Shown: positions 34,301 through 56,981 of the stretch, piece by piece | Position numbering within the stretch: the stretch's first letter is position 1 | How the letters are laid out: the number at the start of each line of letters is the position of its first letter | Assembly (NCBI RefSeq): GCF_964355755.1 | Contig: NC_092670.1 | Location: 22,443,201-22,507,200 of the forward strand | From: Antedon mediterranea | Taxonomy: Eukaryota > Echinodermata > Crinoidea > Comatulida > Antedonidae | DNA: 64,000 nucleotides | Direction of reading: 5' to 3' | The notes under the pieces: model-generated | Database searches by the model: none | Told to the model about the DNA's origin: nothing | Seen by the model: only the letters and a program-made list of their open reading frames with translations | Made by a program: the position numbers and the translations under genes

Positions 34301-37147
34301 TACTGATGCTAAGGTTAGAGTTTTAAAAAACAATGTCTATTTTTCATTGTGTTAAAAAAAAAGATGCGCAATTGCCATATAAATTGTTTAAATGTACAAA
34401 TTTAGCTTTTTTCGTGCCGCGGCTTTAGCCAGCAATGTCCCAAGAGGACATACTCATTAAGAAGCTTTATCATCGCGGTAGCTATAGTTCTAATGCCGAC
34501 AGTTTTGGGAATTTGTAAACTCGACTATAATTTATAGGTCCCAGCTGCTGAACCCAAAAAAACGTCTGGGAAAAATGAGTCTATGAGGGCTCACGGTTGA
34601 ACGATTTTGGATTCTCGCCTTTTGATTTGTTGACGCGAATCAACAGACTGGGAATAATTTTCTTACTTGTACCACTGTGAAGTCACGTTGTCTCTAGAGG
34701 GTATTATTAACACCCACCAAAATTGGCATGATGTGATTTATAATTAAATAGCTATGTTAGATTTTGTGTATTTTTGCGATTAACCAACATATTTTTATTT
34801 TGTTACACATTTCCATGGTAACAAAAACATATTTTCTATAAATTATTAATATATCTAAAGAAAGAACAATGATTAATTTTATTAAAATGTCGAGCGGCGT
34901 TTTTTGTAAGAAATATTTCTTGTTTATTGCTGTTTTAAGAATCTTTTTTTTAATAAATGTTGAATGAATTTGAAATCGATGAATTTATTTCAACATCATT
35001 ATTTATATATTGTTACTATGACAGCCAGGTGAATGTGTGCAATGCATTTTGGGAAATCTTCCAGAAGGTATGTTGACAGAGGAAGAGAAAATGTCATTGG
35101 AGGCACTTAGAAAATACCTCGATGAAGATATGGATCTAACTGGTATACCAAACAATGGTTTTCTTGCTGTTGGTAAGTTAGTAAATAAACATTTGAAAAC
35201 AAGAATAAATTTGTATTTATTCATTTATTCATCAGTGGAAAATTGTTTGATCCGTCTGTACACTGGTTTACAGTACTTTTCCCTGTATGTATGCAACATC
35301 CTTCTCATTCTGTTTGATATTCATTGATAGGTTACGATAACTACATAAAGTGGTTAGTTTATTTCATGCTTGTAATTTTCTTTCCCTTTGAATTGCAGAA
35401 TTTGGGAATAGGAAAGTGGGATTGGGTGGGAAGAGATTTAACAAAAGATCTAAGCATCCTCCCCACAGAATAAAATCTTGGAAACCTACATTTTTTATTT
35501 TTAAAAATTTAGGTTTCAAAGTCTAGAGTTTTTTATTATTAATTATTTTGTTTAATTAATAGGTAAATTGCTACAAACAATGGAACTGCCGCCTTGTGTG
35601 TTAGTGGCCGTCTTAGATTTGCTACAACTAGCCTTCTTAAACTTAGATGTTGTTAGGTTTATGTTGAGCAACGATGACCCTGTTATGATGACCTTTGTGA
35701 ATGACTTGAATAATAAAACAATTGATGTGCAAGTGGCTGCTATCAAGATGGTTTGTACATTATTATACTATTATTAGTACTTTTTATTAATGTAAAGATC
35801 TGTATTGTTATTGTAATGAAGTCTCCCAGTATTTCATTTTTCTTCTAATCTAATGATGTAATACATTGATTTTATTTCTAATACTGCAGCTCTGTAATGT
35901 GTGCAAATGGGGTCAGGGCTATACATGGTTAGTCTCCGAGCAAGAATGGACTCTCAATGGAGCGACAACTCGTAATTGTACAATCACCTGTTCTCTCATT
36001 ACATCTGCTTTGCTTTGCCAAAATATGCAGCTGATGGAAGTGGCTGCCACACTAGTCAACAACATGGCACAGCATGAGGTATGTAAAGCTTTGTCTACAC
36101 TATCAAATTAGTTTGACAAAACAAATGTGATGTGCCCATATATGGTAGTGATATGACATCATCATGTCCATATATGGATACATGACATTTTTTGTCACAT
36201 AAAGTTTGATAGTGTAGACGGAGCTTTAGCAATGAGTGTCTCTCAGTTTAGATATGTGCTTGCCATATTGTACAGTTCAGTCACTCTCCCACCATTTAAA
36301 AACCCACTCAGCAGCAGATTTCATCCCAAAATTTGAACAACTTATAGAATGCAGCTTTTTTCATATTAAACTGCAGTCAATAGAATTGACCTGTGACATT
36401 AGCTTACATGTGACAATTACGTTACTTTTTAACTTTTACAGGTTTCAGAAGACATTGCTATTGAGCTTGGCAGTGCTATGCTGCAATGTATAACTACGGT
36501 AGCTGATATTGCAGAAGGAACAGGTAAGCTGAGGAGGGGTGGCAGGGGTTTGAGAAGAAGGGACATGATTTCACTTATTGTAGGGTTTCATCTATAGTAG
36601 ATGTCCAGTAATATTATGCTACAGTTTGTAGGATAGTCAAGTCTATATAATTCTAATTCTAAACATCTTTGGCCTTACAAAATTACCTTAGCTCTGTCTA
36701 CACTATCAAACTTTATGTGACACTAAAATGTGACGATGTCATATCACTACCATGTAAGCATATTACTACAATATTTGGGCACATCACACTTTTTTGTCAA
36801 ACAAGTTTGATAGTGTAGACAGAGTTTTAGACTGCCTTTCACACCTGCTCCTGTCTGGCTCTGGCAAATATATGTTTCGTTTTCATGACGCTCCACAGAG
36901 GTTATTTATTTCAACATCTACCAAAGGAACTTCCTGAATATGAATAATTTGAGAGCAACCACATTCTAACATCTTATTATTCCTTTCAGCATTTTTCTGT
37001 CTAGGTGGTCTTTATGGTTTAATGCAACATGGTGAGGTCACATGTCTTGCCTCAGTGATGGGATTGGATCCTCAAAAATATGCATCTCGCTCACAAAGAT
37101 TAGAAATACTGTGCGGTGACATGCTATCTGTTATGAACGAAAATTAG
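31360..37147 (+). CDS. DESI1-type (PPPDE) isopeptidase fused to a C-terminal PUL domain
   Basis: Ten exons (31360-31453, 32614-32705, 33024-33133, 33416-33538, 34016-34313, 35025-35172, 35563-35750, 35890-36078, 36442-36523, 36990-37147) join in phase into 493 residues. Residues 1-150 match the desumoylating isopeptidase DESI1/PPPDE2: [11 protein letters not shown], catalytic His40 (GIWHTS) and Cys110 (HNCNTFSNE). Residues 150-239 are a low-complexity Pro/Ala/Asp linker. Residues 240-490 form a helical repeat region that I read as a PUL domain, as in the p97 cofactor PLAA/Ufd3 ([59 protein letters not shown]). Human DESI1 ends after the peptidase, at about 168 residues. The layout suggests a SUMO/ubiquitin isopeptidase tied to p97. 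The fusion rests on phase-consistent junctions; transcript data would settle it. Confidence 0.85.
33672..33820. mobile_element. Palindromic MITE family A, copy 5, with TTAA at both ends
   Basis: The copy begins TTAAGCACTGTCTACACTAT and ends GTATAGATAGTGCTTAA. The terminal TTAA on both sides suggests a TTAA target duplication, as made by piggyBac-type transposases. It lies in an intron of the DESI1-PUL gene. Confidence 0.85.
36085..36227. mobile_element. Palindromic MITE family A, copy 6, abutting a splice donor
   Basis: The left arm AAAGCTTTGTCTACACTATC starts immediately after the six-base donor GTATGT of exon 35890-36078. The right arm ends GTGTAGACGGAGCTTT. It lies in the DESI1-PUL gene. 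Confidence 0.85.
36688..36829. mobile_element. Palindromic MITE family A, copy 7
   Basis: The left arm TTAGCTCTGTCTACACTATC and right arm GATAGTGTAGACAGAGTTTT are inverted around ATGTCATATCACTACCATG. It lies in the last intron of the DESI1-PUL gene. Confidence 0.85.
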
Positions 37148-38344
37148 AATTCAACAGAGTTTTTTGTATGCCTTGTATCACTTAGCATTCATAATTAAAA
37201 TGTTTAATAATAAGTCTAGTCTTTTGTACAGATATGTACAAATAGAAATCACTTCCTGGGCATGCTGGGGTGCTTGCGCAGTAACATTTTGTCCCCAATA
37301 TGTTTCTTTTTTGTGCGAGAAAATTAGCACCAAACAATGTTTAGGTCTGTGGTAAGCAGTGGACCCATTCTTGGTTGTGCTATGGGTTCTATAATGGTTG
37401 CCTAGGAGAGCAACATATATCGTATTTAACGTTAAGTTTAGATGTAGCCACACCTCTTTAGTCGAGGTGTGATTCTATTACGACATGATCATGTTTTATT
37501 ATAAATGTTTTAATTACATGCGGGTATGGAGAGTGGGGGAGGGGGAGGGATTGAGTGATGGAGTGTGAAATGACGATGAGAGATGAGAAAAGATTATAAA
37601 AAAGAATGGAGATGAAATGAGAACCAGAAGTATGGCGAGAGAAGAGTGGAAGAGATTGGAGTAGTCGGCAATGTTTAGGCCTTAAAACATTTTTTATAAA
37701 TTTATTATATTGTATGCAAGATAGTGATGTATTCTAGCTGATATTAGCTTGTTTGTGGTTTATTTATTACTAGTTTAATACACGATGCAATATACAAAAC
37801 AGTTTGTTTCAAATTTATTTTTTTGAATAATATAAGTGATTTTAATTTAGTATTTTAGAATAATCAATAAGATTTAATGAAAGCATTTCTTTAGAAATGG
37901 TATTGCAGTGTTGATTGCTTAGGTACATTATTATTATTCTTAAATATAGGTACAGTACAGTTTTTTTACCAACAATTCTTCAAATACTACACAGTTTTTG
38001 AGTAAAGTCTGTGTAAATGTTTTTGAATATATATATATATGACTGGTAACAGGTTAAAAACATGTCTGCATGAAAAACTAATTTGACAAAATTTGTTGTT
38101 GTTGAATATAGGCCATTTTAATCTCACATAATAGTTACCAGATTTATTCAAATAAACACCCCGTTTTGAAATAATGCCCTCCCACAGAACATCATTTTGA
38201 ATAAACTCCACCTTTAATAAACGCTGCCACATGCATACAGTATATATATACACACAATATTGCACTGATTAAGGGGTAGTGTTGCCTGAAAGCTTTTTGA
38301 TTTAGCTTTTGCTTTTATTTTGTATCTCTATTGAGATCCAGCCA
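37148..38344. other. 3' region of the DESI1-PUL gene, non-coding
   Basis: This holds a purine-rich GGGAGGGGGAGGG tract with GAGA-rich continuation at about 37524-37660, then AT-rich DNA. A short repeat tail matching 28130-28240 occupies 38278-38351. No exon was recognised. Confidence 0.4.
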
Positions 38345-38351
38345 CTGATAC

Positions 38352-39383
38352 CAAAGAATATATATCACAAGAATGAGTATTCCGCGATTTTTGCATGAGA
38401 AATTTGTAACAGAGAGCTCCAGAAAGTAATGCCCGCCCTCATAAGGGCGGATGTATACATACTAAATAAGACTTGATTTAATAGATATTATACATGTCAC
38501 ATTAAATAGAATTATGATAATATATTTTGCAATTGTAAACCATTTTATAATACATGTTTATTAACAAACTAGTGTACATTCACTTTTACAGAAAATTATT
38601 TACTATCATGCTAAGTTAGTTCACGAATAGCGCCACCAAATTCTCCAAAATGTTCAGATTTCTTTCATGTTGGGTTTTTAACAGATTGTGAAAACGTAAT
38701 CATTTATTCTACTGTATTTACAGATTTTCATTAATATTATATTGCACACACGATGTGACACAGTTAATACTAAACTAGATATGCAATGATTTAAATAAAA
38801 ATAATTGATTTTTAAAAGATATATTGATTGATTGATTTTGTAAGAATCATAATAATTATTATTATCTAACACAGCAACACCAAAAATCAACAAATCGTTA
38901 CTCAGCACGGCCTATTCTTTACCATTGCCGTGTACTACTCTACGCCCGGTAAATTAAGTATTGTTTTTATGATATAAATTAGTATAAAATACATATTAAT
39001 TATTAATAGGACAAAATGTTAAATGTCATTAACATTTATTTGTTTTACCAGAAACAAGTTAAACACCAACACGCCCGGTCACGCTATCGTAGCGCCCGGT
39101 TGATAAAGCAAAACTGTTTATACGGCAGTTTTTACTAAATAAATTGCATAAAAGGAACAATTAAATATCCAAATAGTATTTAGCATGATGTTGGCATGTA
39201 GTTGATAACATTTTTTATCATGAAAATACTACCGGTGGTCCAGCCTTTGATTAGTGAAACCGTCACAAAAAGTTGTATACATCCCAGATACATCCACACT
39301 TATAGCGGCGCCTTACCACATGGACAATATTACTGTTACAGGGAAAATCGCGGATTACTCATTCTTGTGATATATATTCTTTG
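38352..39383. mobile_element. Non-autonomous DNA transposon, 1,032 bp, CTGATAC target duplication
   Basis: Terminal inverted repeats of about 40 bp start CAAAGAATATATATCACAAG on the left, inverted as CTTGTGATATATATTCTTTG on the right. The flanks are CTGATAC at 38345-38351 and again at 39384-39390, a 7-base direct duplication (8 bases would be hAT-like). The interior holds CGCCCGGT-containing words and no open frame of note. It inserted into a dispersed repeat whose intact relative is at 28130-28240. Confidence 0.85.
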
Positions 39384-39390
39384 CTGATAC

Positions 39391-40658
39391 CAACAGCTTG
39401 TCATGGATTTATATACACATTTTTATTTGTAGTAGAATTCATTGATTGACATGATCTACAATTTACTAAGAATTTTGATACAATTTTAGTAGTAAATTAC
39501 TTCTAGATATTAATTGTGGTATTTTTTCAAATCCATGGGGTATTTATTGGGTTATACATGTTACCATTCAACCATTTCCCCCGAAATAAACACTATTGAA
39601 AAAATAAATACCCGGGCATTTAAAAAAAATAAATATGGTATTCACCGGAAGCTCATTGTTTTGGGGGTTTTTTATATTAAGCAAAATCATTATTTTTGTG
39701 AATAATTTAACATTTCAAATATCTGATTTGTTATTTTTCATGTTTTGCAGGACAATACATCTTTAAGCAAATTTACAATAAAATTCAATAGTGTGAAATT
39801 TGTTCTTTTTGTCTTTTTCTTGAAAAATTTGTTCTTGTTTCGACATTTTTTTTGATAATTGGACTAAACACTTTAGTTTCAAGAAAAATTACATGAACTC
39901 TCAATAGACTAGTTTTAGAAATGAATTTTTCAGTACTTTTAAGAATGGGGTGAAAACAGGGTCCCCTCACCCAATACTATGACTGATAAATATGCCACAG
40001 TTTTCCAATATACTGTATTTTATTATAACCACAGTTGCACCATCCAGCACCACAATATCCATGCTACAATCATGAGACAGTACAGCAATTACAGGTTTTA
40101 AAAGTTTTGGAATTTATTCAAACATTCATATTCCAATATCATACATTGTCCAATAAGAAAAGGTAGATCTACCATAGTGGAAATAAATCAAAAATGTATT
40201 TTTTATTTTAAATATTTCTTACGTATCTTATTAACCTTGACTGAAGAAGCACAAATCCTACAACTTTACATTAGATGAACGTACATGTTCTAATTTTGTA
40301 TTTTTTATTTCAAATATGGTACAGTACAGCTGCGTCCTACATATAGGACTTCAAAACAAAATGCTTACTGATGTAAATATTAGTTACAATATACATTTGA
40401 TTATAAAAGTTGTAATGTCTTATACAGTATTAACTTTAAATTAATTACAATTTGGAAGAGTTGGGAGTTTGGGGTGTCTTTGTGGTCAATGACAATTAAC
40501 AAAAATCAACCAAAAACAAAATAATTAAATTGGCCAAATATACTGCGTAACTTGAGTTAGAAAAATATAATGAGTCATGATTGGCCTGATATTTATAGCA
40601 GTATAGCCAATTTGGACTGGGTTTGAGTTATTGATGAGTGTTTTTCAGAGTTCATTCT
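39391..40658. other. Spacer before the acidic-protein gene
   Basis: AT-rich DNA with no exon or clear repeat recognised. It should contain the 3' UTR of the minus-strand gene that ends at 40659. Confidence 0.35.
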
Positions 40659-41543
40659 TCAGTAATACATTTTGTAGTATTCCCTCATTGCCTGGTCTCT
40701 CCTCCTCTTCTCTTGCGGTGACACCCAGTTGCCTCCGTAGTCTCGTTTATTTGATCCTTTCTCTGGCTCCTTAAGGTTTCGTCCGTCGGTTATCACTTTA
40801 ACATCAAAGTCCAACAGGCCATATTCCCGTGATTTTGCAGCCGATTTTGTTGACAATTTGGCCATGTCATCCTCACTTAAACTATTTTTTTCCTGATATT
40901 CACGTTTTACTTTGCGGATTTCTTGATGGACGTCATTCTGATGATCTTTGAATTCATCCCAGATTTTTGTTTGGTTCTTGTGTTCACGAGCTCGTTTGTA
41001 AAGCTGTTGATTTTTTTTGCATAACCGATGAAGTTCTTCATTGAACCACGGGGCAAGGCTAGTGTAATCTATTTTCTCAGTTTCTTTTTCTGTATCATCT
41101 ACTTTTTCTGCTTCATCTTTTTTCTCTGAGCTTTCATCCTCCATTTTTTCTATTGAATCAGTTTTTTCCTTCTTTGTTTCATCTTTATTTTCTGATTCAC
41201 CTTCTGCCTGCTCCTCTACTTTCTCTGGACTCTTATCATTCTCTGATTTCTCTGCGTTGTCGTTACCTGAGTTAACCTGATCATCTGACTTAGCCTGTTC
41301 ATCTGACTTAGCCTGTTCATCTGACTTAGCCTGTTCATCTGACTTAGCCTGTTCATCAGAGGCCTGTTCCTCGTTCGTTGCCTCGGCGTGTGGTTCACCG
41401 GCGTTTTCCACAGCGTCCCCAGCAGCAGGCTCAGCAGCCTCCTGACCAGAATTTTCCGTCTCAGCCTGTTCGACAATTTCCGATTCATTTACTTGATTTT
41501 CTTCGGCATTATTCGATACCTCATTTGCGGTATTTGATTCCAT
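40659..41543 (-). CDS. Intronless acidic protein with a LINE-linker-like segment
   Basis: This single exon encodes 294 residues. I do not recognise a host family. Residues 1-160 are very acidic and rich in Glu, Asp, Ala and Gln, with four perfect SDEQAK units near 85-115. From about residue 160 the protein turns basic: APWFNEELHRLCKKNQQLYK, then KRAREH and QEIRKVKREYQEKN. This resembles the linker between endonuclease and reverse transcriptase in RTE/CR1/Jockey LINEs (PWF..EL...R..L.RKA... then IRKAKR.Y). The last 60 residues (DFDVKVITDGRNL, KRDYGGNWVSPQEKRRRDQA) match nothing I know. The ATG lies downstream of a GC-richer stretch. It is possibly a host gene that captured a LINE fragment. A spurious frame is unlikely given length and composition, but expression is not shown. 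Confidence 0.6.
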   Translation of the reverse strand: MESNTANEVSNNAEENQVNESEIVEQAETENSGQEAAEPAAGDAVENAGEPHAEATNEEQASDEQAKSDEQAKSDEQAKSDEQAKSDDQVNSGNDNAEKSENDKSPEKVEEQAEGESENKDETKKEKTDSIEKMEDESSEKKDEAEKVDDTEKETEKIDYTSLAPWFNEELHRLCKKNQQLYKRAREHKNQTKIWDEFKDHQNDVHQEIRKVKREYQEKNSLSEDDMAKLSTKSAAKSREYGLLDFDVKVITDGRNLKEPEKGSNKRDYGGNWVSPQEKRRRDQAMREYYKMYY

Positions 41544-42896
41544 TATATCTCAATATCAATATATGATGTAAAGCTAGACTGGAAGTAGCAAATAAGTTCC
41601 CAAATACACGAATTCTACCGCTCACAAAATGTCGTTTCCTCCACAATGCCTTTTTCTAGCTCGGCTTGGCTCTCTACGCGCATCGTGGTTAAAACCAAAC
41701 TTATACTATTTACACGGACATAGGCACGTGTAAATATCCACAATAATCCGTCTCACTGCCAACAGTTATATTCGATAGATGATTTGGAATTTAATTTAAA
41801 TTCGTCTATCTATAAATTGATTCACTTTGATTATATTTTGTGTCCTTATTGTATGTTATGTATTCTACTTTAGTTAACATAAAATTATTAAAGAGTAGGC
41901 CTATTTCTAATCAATGCAATTATTTATTTCATTAGAATTAAAGTTAACACCTTTTTTCTTACCGAGGCTATAGATTTTATTTATTTGTTGTTTCAGAGAA
42001 ATATAATAAATCATAATGTATAATATTGTAATTTAGATTGATAGTTACCAATCTTTTTGTAATAAGATATGAGATATTTTTTAAAGTTTTTATAATATTT
42101 TAAAATATTTATAGGCCTACTTGTTTTATTTTAAATCCAATCTGTTGTGAAATAAATCAATAAAATACTGCAAATTATTTTTAAAAGACAAAATAATCTA
42201 AACCCCACTGTCTGGCAGAATTTGAGTATTTTTTGCTTTCAATTTTCCAGATAAAATTTTGTTTTTTTTTTCGATCTAATTGGTATATTACGTGAATCCT
42301 ATTATGTGGCATTAAAAAGGCATTGAACAAACAGAATAAAATAAAAAGGGGAGAATATCTTTAATGCATGCGTAGTAACGACTAATTATTATTAGTATAA
42401 GCTTGCTATATTAATAGGGGAGTCCCTGAAAAAAGCATATAAAAGTATATTGTTTTAACGCTTTATTCCTTTTTAACAAATATTTACAATATATACTGGT
42501 TTCAAAGGCGGCTCAGGTTTAATGTTCTTACATATATTTGTATAGCCTGGTTAAAATTCACATAATTCACATAAACTTCAAGGATGGATTTGGTGCAGGA
42601 ACAATAAAACAATAAATTATTACAGTACAGTATGTGTATTGTATTTTTGTTTATATACCTTTATTATAATATAATTATACGCCCTGTACCTGCTAGGGTA
42701 ATTACTCCATTGTTACATACTACCTGAAATAAAAGGTAAGAGGGTTCTCTGGAGGAATAGACAAATAATTAAGTGCTAATAGACTTGTATAATGACGTCA
42801 GATTTAGTATAACAGCGCCCTCTGTTTTTTTTCCAGAGAGAGACGTTTTTTTCGTTTGCAGAAATTAAAATTACAGAAAGTTTTATTGTTGGCGCG
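41544..42896. promoter_or_regulatory. Divergent spacer between the acidic-protein gene and TMEM11
   Basis: The acidic-protein gene reads left and TMEM11 reads right from here. The first 200 bases next to the left gene contain a few CpG-containing words (CTACGCGCATCGTGG). The rest is AT-rich without a visible repeat. Confidence 0.35.
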
Positions 42897-44040
42897 ATGG
42901 CTGATGATAAACAAAGGTTTGTTTGAAATGAAAATTAAATTTTTAGTATAATACTATGAAGGTATAAATATTCCAAGGTTTTGGAGGTCTATTTACAATT
43001 TTCAAATATGTAAAACTATAATTTGTACATGTTTTTCCTAGGCCTAGGAAAGCTAGCGTCGTGCTCGGCTGTATGTGATTAGTTGGCGGGTAGAATGCAC
43101 ACAGCAGTCAGTGCAGGGAGATTCACAATACCGCTCTATATGCAGCTGCTGAGCTCGGTCATGTCAATCTGTGCGTGGTTTAAAGCCCGGTGGGGTTTTA
43201 TGGGTTTTATAATATAAAATGTTATCCAGTTCATGATAAACATCATTGTTAATGATATATATAATATTAATCATCTTTAACTTGTTCTTGGTAGACAAAA
43301 TAAATTTAATGTCAATCAATCAATGACGATGTAACATCGGAGCATATTGTTTAAAAAATGCATTTTTTTTATATATGTATAAAAAACTGTACTAGCCTAG
43401 ATGCTACCAACTGGGCATAGATTTGTATGATTCAAATTGTAATTGGTTGCTACTTAATATAGTGCTTGTAATGATAAATCTATTTTAGAATTTTTAATCA
43501 TAAAATATTTATTTAATTATACTTAGAGAACTAGTGGGAACCGATTGTGCTATTATTCATGAAATCTACGACAATGGAAATGCACAAGAACAATTTGAAT
43601 TTGAACTTGAACAAGCTCTAGAAGCGCAGAAAGCAATAATCATCATCGAACCGTCACGTATAGGTGACGAAACGGCACGTTGGATCGTCGTAGGAAATTG
43701 CATTCACAAGATGTCAGTACTATCCGGAGTTACCGCCCTCACATCACCTCTTTTGTTGCCAGAAAGTTTTTCAAATTTTGTTTGCATACCAATGGGAGTA
43801 ATAAGCATAGGTTGTGCCGTGCTGTATGGCGTTTCCTGGCAATTTGATCCATGCTGTAAATATCAAGTAGAGTATAACACACGCAAGTTATCGAAGTTGC
43901 CACTACACACGCTATCGACGTCATCACCGGTCGTGCTTGTACGAAAAGATGATAAATATCGGAAACTTTTACACAACATGCTCTCAGGAATGACCTGCAT
44001 GTATTTAGGATACAAAGTCTACCACTGGTTTTTACAATGA
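42897..44040 (+). CDS. TMEM11: Transmembrane protein 11, mitochondrial
   Basis: Two exons, 42897-42916 and 43527-44040, join in phase (AG|A) into 177 residues. TMEM11 is an inner-membrane protein associated with MICOS and needed for normal cristae shape. Family signatures are TDCAIIHEIYDNGNAQEQFE, IEPSRIGDETARWIVVGNCI, YGVSWQFDPCCKYQVEYNTR and LPLHTLSTSSPVVLVRKDDK. Two hydrophobic segments lie in the middle of the protein (SVLSGVTALTSPLLL and the following VISIGCAVLYGVSW region). The 20-base first exon is supported by its ATG, a GTTTGT donor and exact phase; it is the least certain part, and the following exon carries its own internal ATG at 43870. A family A MITE lies about 190 bases after the stop. 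Confidence 0.93.
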
Positions 44041-44224
44041 AGCTTTTAATCTAGGAAAATGGAACTAGAACAAAATTGGATGATTAAAAATCCAGAAAAT
44101 ATATTTTAAGAATTCGGAAGGTTTTGAGAGTGTTTAATGCATTTATTCAAGTCATTAAATTTAATGTTTCTGTATTATCGGGCATCTTCCAAAAAATCTA
44201 ATCATATAAGATTTCTGTTTCAAA

Positions 44225-44363
44225 CGCTCTGTCTACACTATTAAAAAAAATGTCCTCAAATATGGTAGTGATATACCCAAATATGGTAGTGATATAACAT
44301 CATCCATTATGGGAACATCAGATTTTTTTGTCACATAAAGTTTGATAGATGTATTTGAGCTTA
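44225..44363. mobile_element. Palindromic MITE family A, copy 8 (degraded)
   Basis: The left arm is CGCTCTGTCTACACTATTAA and the right arm is a diverged TTTGATAGATGTATTTGAGC followed by TTAA. A tandem ATATGGTAGTGATAT duplication is inside. Confidence 0.65.
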
Positions 44364-44378
44364 ACACTACAGTATTAA

Positions 44379-44690
44379 AAAATTTTATTTTGACAAACCA
44401 AAATTATTAACTGACCTGACTGACAGTTTCACGAGCACTTTCTTCAGAGTGACGACTATATTGCTAAGCAAAGCAATATGTGGCGTTCGCCTAACAATAG
44501 GGTCGAATACGTGACCCAGAAAATGGGCGCCCTCGTCTCGGTTCATATTGCCTCCTTGATGCGTCTGGTGTTTCCATCCTCTGCCCTGTCTCTGATCTGG
44601 GATTTGATCCCACTTTGAACTTGAAATGAGTACTTAAACTTTCAGTCAGGTCGGTTACTACTTTTGGTTTGTCAAAATAGAATTTTAAAA
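44379..44690. mobile_element. Palindromic MITE with GACAAACCAAAA arms
   Basis: The left arm ATTTTGACAAACCAAAATTA and GACCTGACTGACAGTTT is inverted on the right as AAACTTTCAGTCAGGTCGGT and TTTTGGTTTGTCAAAATAG. It is non-coding; no second copy was noticed in the window. Confidence 0.65.
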
Positions 44691-45558
44691 TAACTTCATT
44701 TTCAAACCAGATGAAAATGTTCAATCTGAGCTTAACGCATAGAAATATCATTTAATGTAATATGCATCATCACTGACTTGTGCAAACCACTCCAGGCTAC
44801 AGTACAATACCTACATACTGTATGTCCAGTGAACTTAGCACCAGTTTCGAACTGTTTAACACAACAACCAGGTCTATGCCAAGGCACCAAAATGAGTTCA
44901 TAATAAGCATTTGATTTTATATGTTAGCTCAGGCTAGAAATATTGAATGTGAACTAGTGAACAAGACTGTTATGTTAAAGATACGATTTATTGCCTTTTT
45001 AAATGAATGATATTAAAATATAAATTATTGTGATGTCATTAAACTTGGAATGAATTCTCAAAATATTATTCTCTAACTAAATAATTGAAATCTATGTCTA
45101 TGACAAGCTGTTTATTAGGCTTAATTATTTTGTGGGAAAATGAGTTTAAATAAATAAAATATATATGAATTATGATATAATTTTATGTGAGTTTTTTTAG
45201 TTTATTTAATACATTTAAAGTAATAATGATACCATCTGAGGTCGGGGATCATGCTTTTCCCAGTGAATAATCTATATTTTGATCTAATAGATTTTAAAGT
45301 CATCAAAAATAGTTTAAATATATTTTTATGTACATACAGTACCATTACAAATGATTTGTATTTAATTCAATTATTTTAAAATAATTATAGAGGGTGCTCT
45401 AAATACACAAATCAAATTAAACGATAGAGGGAGCAATACAAAAATAAATATCTCGACGATTAAAGATTTTAAAAACTAGGCCTAGCCTAGGCTAAATTAA
45501 TTAAAACTAAAATTAAAGTTGCGTACAATTAAATTACTGTACACTAAATTATGTAATA

Positions 45559-56981
<11,423 letters not shown>

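Larger units (their letters stand above)
44041..45558. other. Spacer TMEM11-LCMT1 with two MITEs
   Basis: Two palindromic elements occupy 44225-44363 and 44379-44690. The remainder is AT-rich. An AGGCCTAG island at about 45478-45492 lies just upstream of the LCMT1 start. Confidence 0.4.

Noticed and set aside
41216-41488. Minus-strand frame rich in Met-Asn-Arg-Leu-Ser repeats
   Set aside because: It is the alternative-frame reading of the repeat-containing acidic protein gene.
43739-43927. Minus-strand 62-codon frame
   Set aside because: It is antisense to the TMEM11 exon and has no independent support.
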